A stretch of DNA of 64,000 bases from Paenibacillus sp. URB8-2 (GTDB lineage Bacteria; Bacillota; Bacilli; Paenibacillales; Paenibacillaceae), in the NCBI RefSeq assembly GCF_013393385.1, contig NZ_AP023239.1:3224001-3288000 (forward strand), read 5' to 3'. The position numbers and the translations under genes are program-made. The notes under the pieces are model-generated. The model ran no database searches and had not been told where the DNA came from. It was given only the letters and a program-made list of their open reading frames with translations. Numbering within the stretch: position 1 is the stretch's first letter; every line of letters begins with the position of its first letter. This document shows, one piece after another, positions 61,453 through 64,000 of the stretch.

Positions 61453-62253
61453 CTAGCCTTCGATCTTCCCGGCTGCACCCTCAATCTTGCCCCCAAGCTC
61501 CATCTCCTTCCACAGCTCATGGAACAGTTCCGCAAATCCAGGCTGATCGCGTGCATAGAGAGGAGGGGTATTCGCGATTCGATCCGGAATCTCGAACACC
61601 CGGCGGATTCGGCCCGGGTTCCGTTCCAGCAGTATGACACGGGTGCTGACCGCGATCGCCTCCGACAGATCATGGGTAACGAGGACAGCTGTCTTTCCGC
61701 GCCTCCGCAACGTTTCGGCTACCAGATCCTCCAGCTGGAGCTTGATTTGATAGTCCAGCGCCGAGAACGGCTCATCCAGCAGCAGCAGACCCGGATCGGT
61801 TGCCAGCGTCCGCACGAGCGCGACCCGCTGGCGCATTCCGCCCGAGAGCTGGCCCGGGTAATAATGCTCCGTTCCTTTCAGCCCCATATCCGCGAGCAGC
61901 TCAAGCGTCTTCCTCCGGCCCGTTTCGTCTAGGCGGCCGGTCAGTTCGAGACCCAAAGCCGCATTGCCCAGTATGCTCCGCCAGGGTAACAGATAATCCT
62001 GCTGAAGCATATAGCCGACTTCCGGAGAAGGGCCGCTCACGGGACGGCCGTTCACATGCACTTCACCCCGGGAGGGCGGGAGCAGCCCGGCGATAATCGA
62101 CAACAGCGTCGTTTTGCCGCAGCCGCTCGGTCCGACCAGACTGACGAATTCGCCGTCTCTAATCTCAAGATTCAGATCCTCCACCGCAAGGGAAGCTTCC
62201 CTGTCACCCAGATAAGCGTGCGTGACCGATTTTAATTCCACAACCGGCGGCAT
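61453..62253 (-). CDS. ABC transporter ATP-binding protein (SsuB/TauB type)
   Basis: ATPase of 266 residues: Walker A GPSGCGKTTLLSIIAG, signature LSGGMRQRVAL, Walker B LLLLDEPFSALD, switch histidine VTHDLSEA. The sequence resembles nitrate/sulfonate/taurine importers. Middle gene of the operon; AAAGGAGG precedes the ATG. Confidence 0.9.
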   Translation of the reverse strand: MPPVVELKSVTHAYLGDREASLAVEDLNLEIRDGEFVSLVGPSGCGKTTLLSIIAGLLPPSRGEVHVNGRPVSGPSPEVGYMLQQDYLLPWRSILGNAALGLELTGRLDETGRRKTLELLADMGLKGTEHYYPGQLSGGMRQRVALVRTLATDPGLLLLDEPFSALDYQIKLQLEDLVAETLRRRGKTAVLVTHDLSEAIAVSTRVILLERNPGRIRRVFEIPDRIANTPPLYARDQPGFAELFHELWKEMELGGKIEGAAGKIEG

Positions 62254-62297
62254 ACAAGACCCTCCTTTAGGAATGGCGTTCAGGGTGCAAAAAACGA

Positions 62298-63305
62298 TTA
62301 TTCTCCGCTCCCCGCCTTCTCCGCAAACGTGTTATTCACAATTTTGGACGCCGGAACCCGTTCTTTCAGTTCTCCCGCGTTTTCCATCACATCAAGCAAA
62401 TTATTCCATTCCTTGTCGTCGATGACCGGATTCAGTGCGTAGGTATCCTGTTCCTTATAGCGTTTAATCGCCGAGACGACGATGTCACGGTCCGTATTTT
62501 CGAAATAAGGCACGACCGCGCCGGCAATTTCCTCTGGACTGTGCTGTTTCACCCAAAGCTGGGCTTTTTGCAGCGCATTGGTGAACTTTTGCACGGTGTC
62601 GCTATTTTTCCCGATAAAGCTGCTCTTGGCCATAAATACCGTATACGGCAAATAACCGCTCTCTACCCCGAATGAAGCGATGACCTTGCCCCGGCCTTCC
62701 CGTTCAAAGATCGACGCCTGCGGTTCGAACAACTGCACGTAGTCCCCGGTTCCCGAAGCAAACGCGCTCGCAATATTCGCAAAATCGATATTCTGGATCA
62801 GCTTAAGATCGGCAGACGTATCGATCCCCTTCTTTTTAAGCGTGAACGCGCCGGCCATCTGAGGCATGCCGCCTTTTCTTTGTCCGAGGAATGTCGACCC
62901 TTTGAGTTCGCTCCAGTCGAAATTCGGATGGTCTTGGCGGGCGAACAGGAACGTGCCGTCTCTTTGCGTCAGCTGGGCGAAATTGATGACCGGATCATCC
63001 GATCCCTGCTGATACACGTAGATCGACGTTTCCGAGCCGACAAGCGCAACGTCGATTGCTCCAGAGAGCAGCGCCGTCATCGTCTTGTCTCCGCCGGGGA
63101 TGGTCTGAAGCTCGACATCCAGCCCCTCCTCCTTGAAAAATCCCTGCGACAGCGCCACATATTCGGGTGCATAAAAGACGGAACGCGTGACCTCGCCAAC
63201 CTTCACCTTGACCGTTTCCGATTTGCCGCCGCCGCAACCAGCAAGCAGCGAGACGGCAAGCCCGATCACCAGCAGCAGCGCTGCTGATCTTGTTGTTCTA
63301 CCCAT
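62298..63305 (-). CDS. ABC transporter substrate-binding lipoprotein (SsuA/NMT1-like)
   Basis: 335 residues. Signal peptide with lipobox SLLAGCGGG (Cys near 24), then a two-lobed NMT1/SsuA-type fold: FYAPEYVALSQGFFKEEGLDVEL, PGGDKTMTALLSGAIDVAL, QRKGGMPQMAGAFTLKKKGI. These proteins bind sulfonates, nitrate, or thiamine-precursor-like molecules; the ligand cannot be told from sequence, and the leader shows no TPP or other riboswitch. AAAGGAG lies 11 bases before ATG 63305. First gene of the operon. Confidence 0.88.
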   Translation of the reverse strand: MGRTTRSAALLLVIGLAVSLLAGCGGGKSETVKVKVGEVTRSVFYAPEYVALSQGFFKEEGLDVELQTIPGGDKTMTALLSGAIDVALVGSETSIYVYQQGSDDPVINFAQLTQRDGTFLFARQDHPNFDWSELKGSTFLGQRKGGMPQMAGAFTLKKKGIDTSADLKLIQNIDFANIASAFASGTGDYVQLFEPQASIFEREGRGKVIASFGVESGYLPYTVFMAKSSFIGKNSDTVQKFTNALQKAQLWVKQHSPEEIAGAVVPYFENTDRDIVVSAIKRYKEQDTYALNPVIDDKEWNNLLDVMENAGELKERVPASKIVNNTFAEKAGSGE

Positions 63306-63531
63306 ATTGCAAATCTCTCCTTTCTCCCATGGGTTACCCCTTCTTGATCTGAACCGCTTCGAAGCGAAAGCCCCGCTTGTAGTGGGATTATTTAAATATA
63401 TGCGGGTGCCTATGGTTTGGTTAAAGAGGGTAAGGGAAAGGAGATCAGTAAGGAGGAAAGTTTAAGAAAAAGCATGAATATAGGGGGAGATACTGAAGCG
63501 ATATTCAATCACGCCGATGTTGCTTCGCCGG

Positions 63532-64000
63532 TCATTTTGCGGCTACAAGCGGTTTCAATTGCAGTAACCATCGGAGAAAAGCGGCGCTGAACTGATCCTT
63601 GCCAACAGGCGCCGCCGACATCCAATCCTCTTCACTCCCGCAGCTCATGCGCAGCAGCCATCCGCATGAAAGGTCTGCAAGGAATGACGCATACTGAAAA
63701 GACCAGCCGCCGCAGCTTCTGGAGCATATCCGCAGCTCTCCTGTCAAATGCCGGCTTTTCACGCTTTGGGCAAACAGGGCGGACAGCCCGGAGTCGCCTG
63801 TCGCCGCCTCCATTTGCCGGCTCAGTTCGCTTAGGGAGCTGAAGGCCGCCTTCTTTCTGATTTCTTGGTACTCATGTCTGGACATCAGAAGGGCGGGACT
63901 GTCCCCGGAGCTTGTTTTCGGCAGGGAAATGCCGTCCAGCAGAAGGGTCCGAACGCCTTCCAGATTATCGGCTTCCTTCAGCTCATAGGAGGAGCTGGCC
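63532..64000 (-). CDS. Unrecognised protein, C-terminal part (runs off the window)
   Basis: Open frame continuing to the window edge, so the N-terminus is missing. At least 155 residues; contains LLLDGISLPKTSSGDSPALL, YQEIRKKAAFSSLSELSRQM, and a cysteine/tryptophan-rich region ICSRSCGGWSFQYASFL...LSCGWLLRMSCGSEEDW. I do not recognise a family. The in-frame ATG at 63885 is internal. Confidence 0.6.
   Translation of the reverse strand, partial: ASSSYELKEADNLEGVRTLLLDGISLPKTSSGDSPALLMSRHEYQEIRKKAAFSSLSELSRQMEAATGDSGLSALFAQSVKSRHLTGELRICSRSCGGWSFQYASFLADLSCGWLLRMSCGSEEDWMSAAPVGKDQFSAAFLRWLLQLKPLVAAK

Noticed and set aside
63306-63531. TPP riboswitch upstream of the NMT1-like transporter
   Set aside because: No CTGAGA or ACCTGATCTGG core; only an inverted-repeat-rich leader is seen.
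1-64000. tRNA or rRNA genes
   Set aside because: I looked for tRNA cloverleaf and rRNA signatures and found none.

Overview
The window looks like a chromosomal segment of an endospore-forming, aerobic, low-to-moderate GC Firmicute, most likely Paenibacillus or a close relative. Evidence: CotE and SpoVK (sporulation), GlnR-glnA, a LexA-YneA divergon with Bacillus-type CGAAC-N4-GTTCG boxes, a T-box leader, strong AGGAGG ribosome binding sites, many TTG/GTG starts, and a gene order that matches the Bacillus subtilis cotE-mutS-mutL-miaA-hfq-spoVK-hflX-ynbB-glnR-glnA-lexA-yneA-ynzC block. Nearly all genes are on the minus strand. Genus assignment is inference from gene content; no 16S gene is present.

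Layout in window order. 0.4-6.7 kb: topB, a T-box leader followed by an internally deleted proS scar, gltD without gltB, and a thyA-dfrA operon. 6.8-11.8 kb: the pyruvate dehydrogenase operon pdhABCD with a strong promoter. 11.9-25.5 kb: an esterase, a low-molecular-weight phosphatase, thiamine pyrophosphokinase, an NlpC/P60 wall hydrolase, an atypical response regulator, a ThiF/MoeB-like enzyme, an ABC-F ATPase, a protein kinase fused to a MinD-like domain, and a tight run of RNA/DNA maintenance genes (RlmM-like methyltransferase, ABC ATPase, thioredoxin-like, cyclic-phosphate receiver-like, endonuclease IV, Fpg/Nei glycosylase). 25.5-32.6 kb: RNase Z, cobalamin-dependent MetH, a FixH/YtkA-like lipoprotein, HAD hydrolases, and small conserved proteins.

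32.7-36.2 kb is the SOS region: yneA and lexA diverge across several LexA boxes, followed by an L,D-transpeptidase and an orphan phage lysis pair (GH25 lysin-holin). Between the two is another LexA-box promoter that points back into the L,D-transpeptidase and lexA genes and starts with a ribosome binding site and a 10-codon ORF. 36.2-43.1 kb: glnA-glnR with a GlnR operator, ynbB, hflX, spoVK, ydcF-like and DUF402 genes. 43.2-45.1 kb is a group II intron with its reverse transcriptase, placed directly behind the pbp1A terminator. 45.2-55.1 kb: pbp1A and the mutS-mutL-methyltransferase-miaA-hfq run.

55.3-58.5 kb is an accessory, GC-rich patch that breaks the conserved cotE-mutS neighbourhood: a multi-hairpin element, a frameshifted IS110-family transposase and a frameshifted putative amidoligase gene. 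Five frameshifts here all fall at or beside short homopolymer runs, so either decay or sequence error must be considered. 58.6-64 kb: cotE, an aromatic acid exporter-like membrane protein, a nitrate/sulfonate-type ABC transporter, and the 3' end of an unrecognised gene.

Most notable: the proline-type T-box that now leads into a proS deletion scar and then topB; the SOS-controlled promoter aimed antisense to ldt and lexA; the orphan lysis cassette; and the kinase-MinD fusion.
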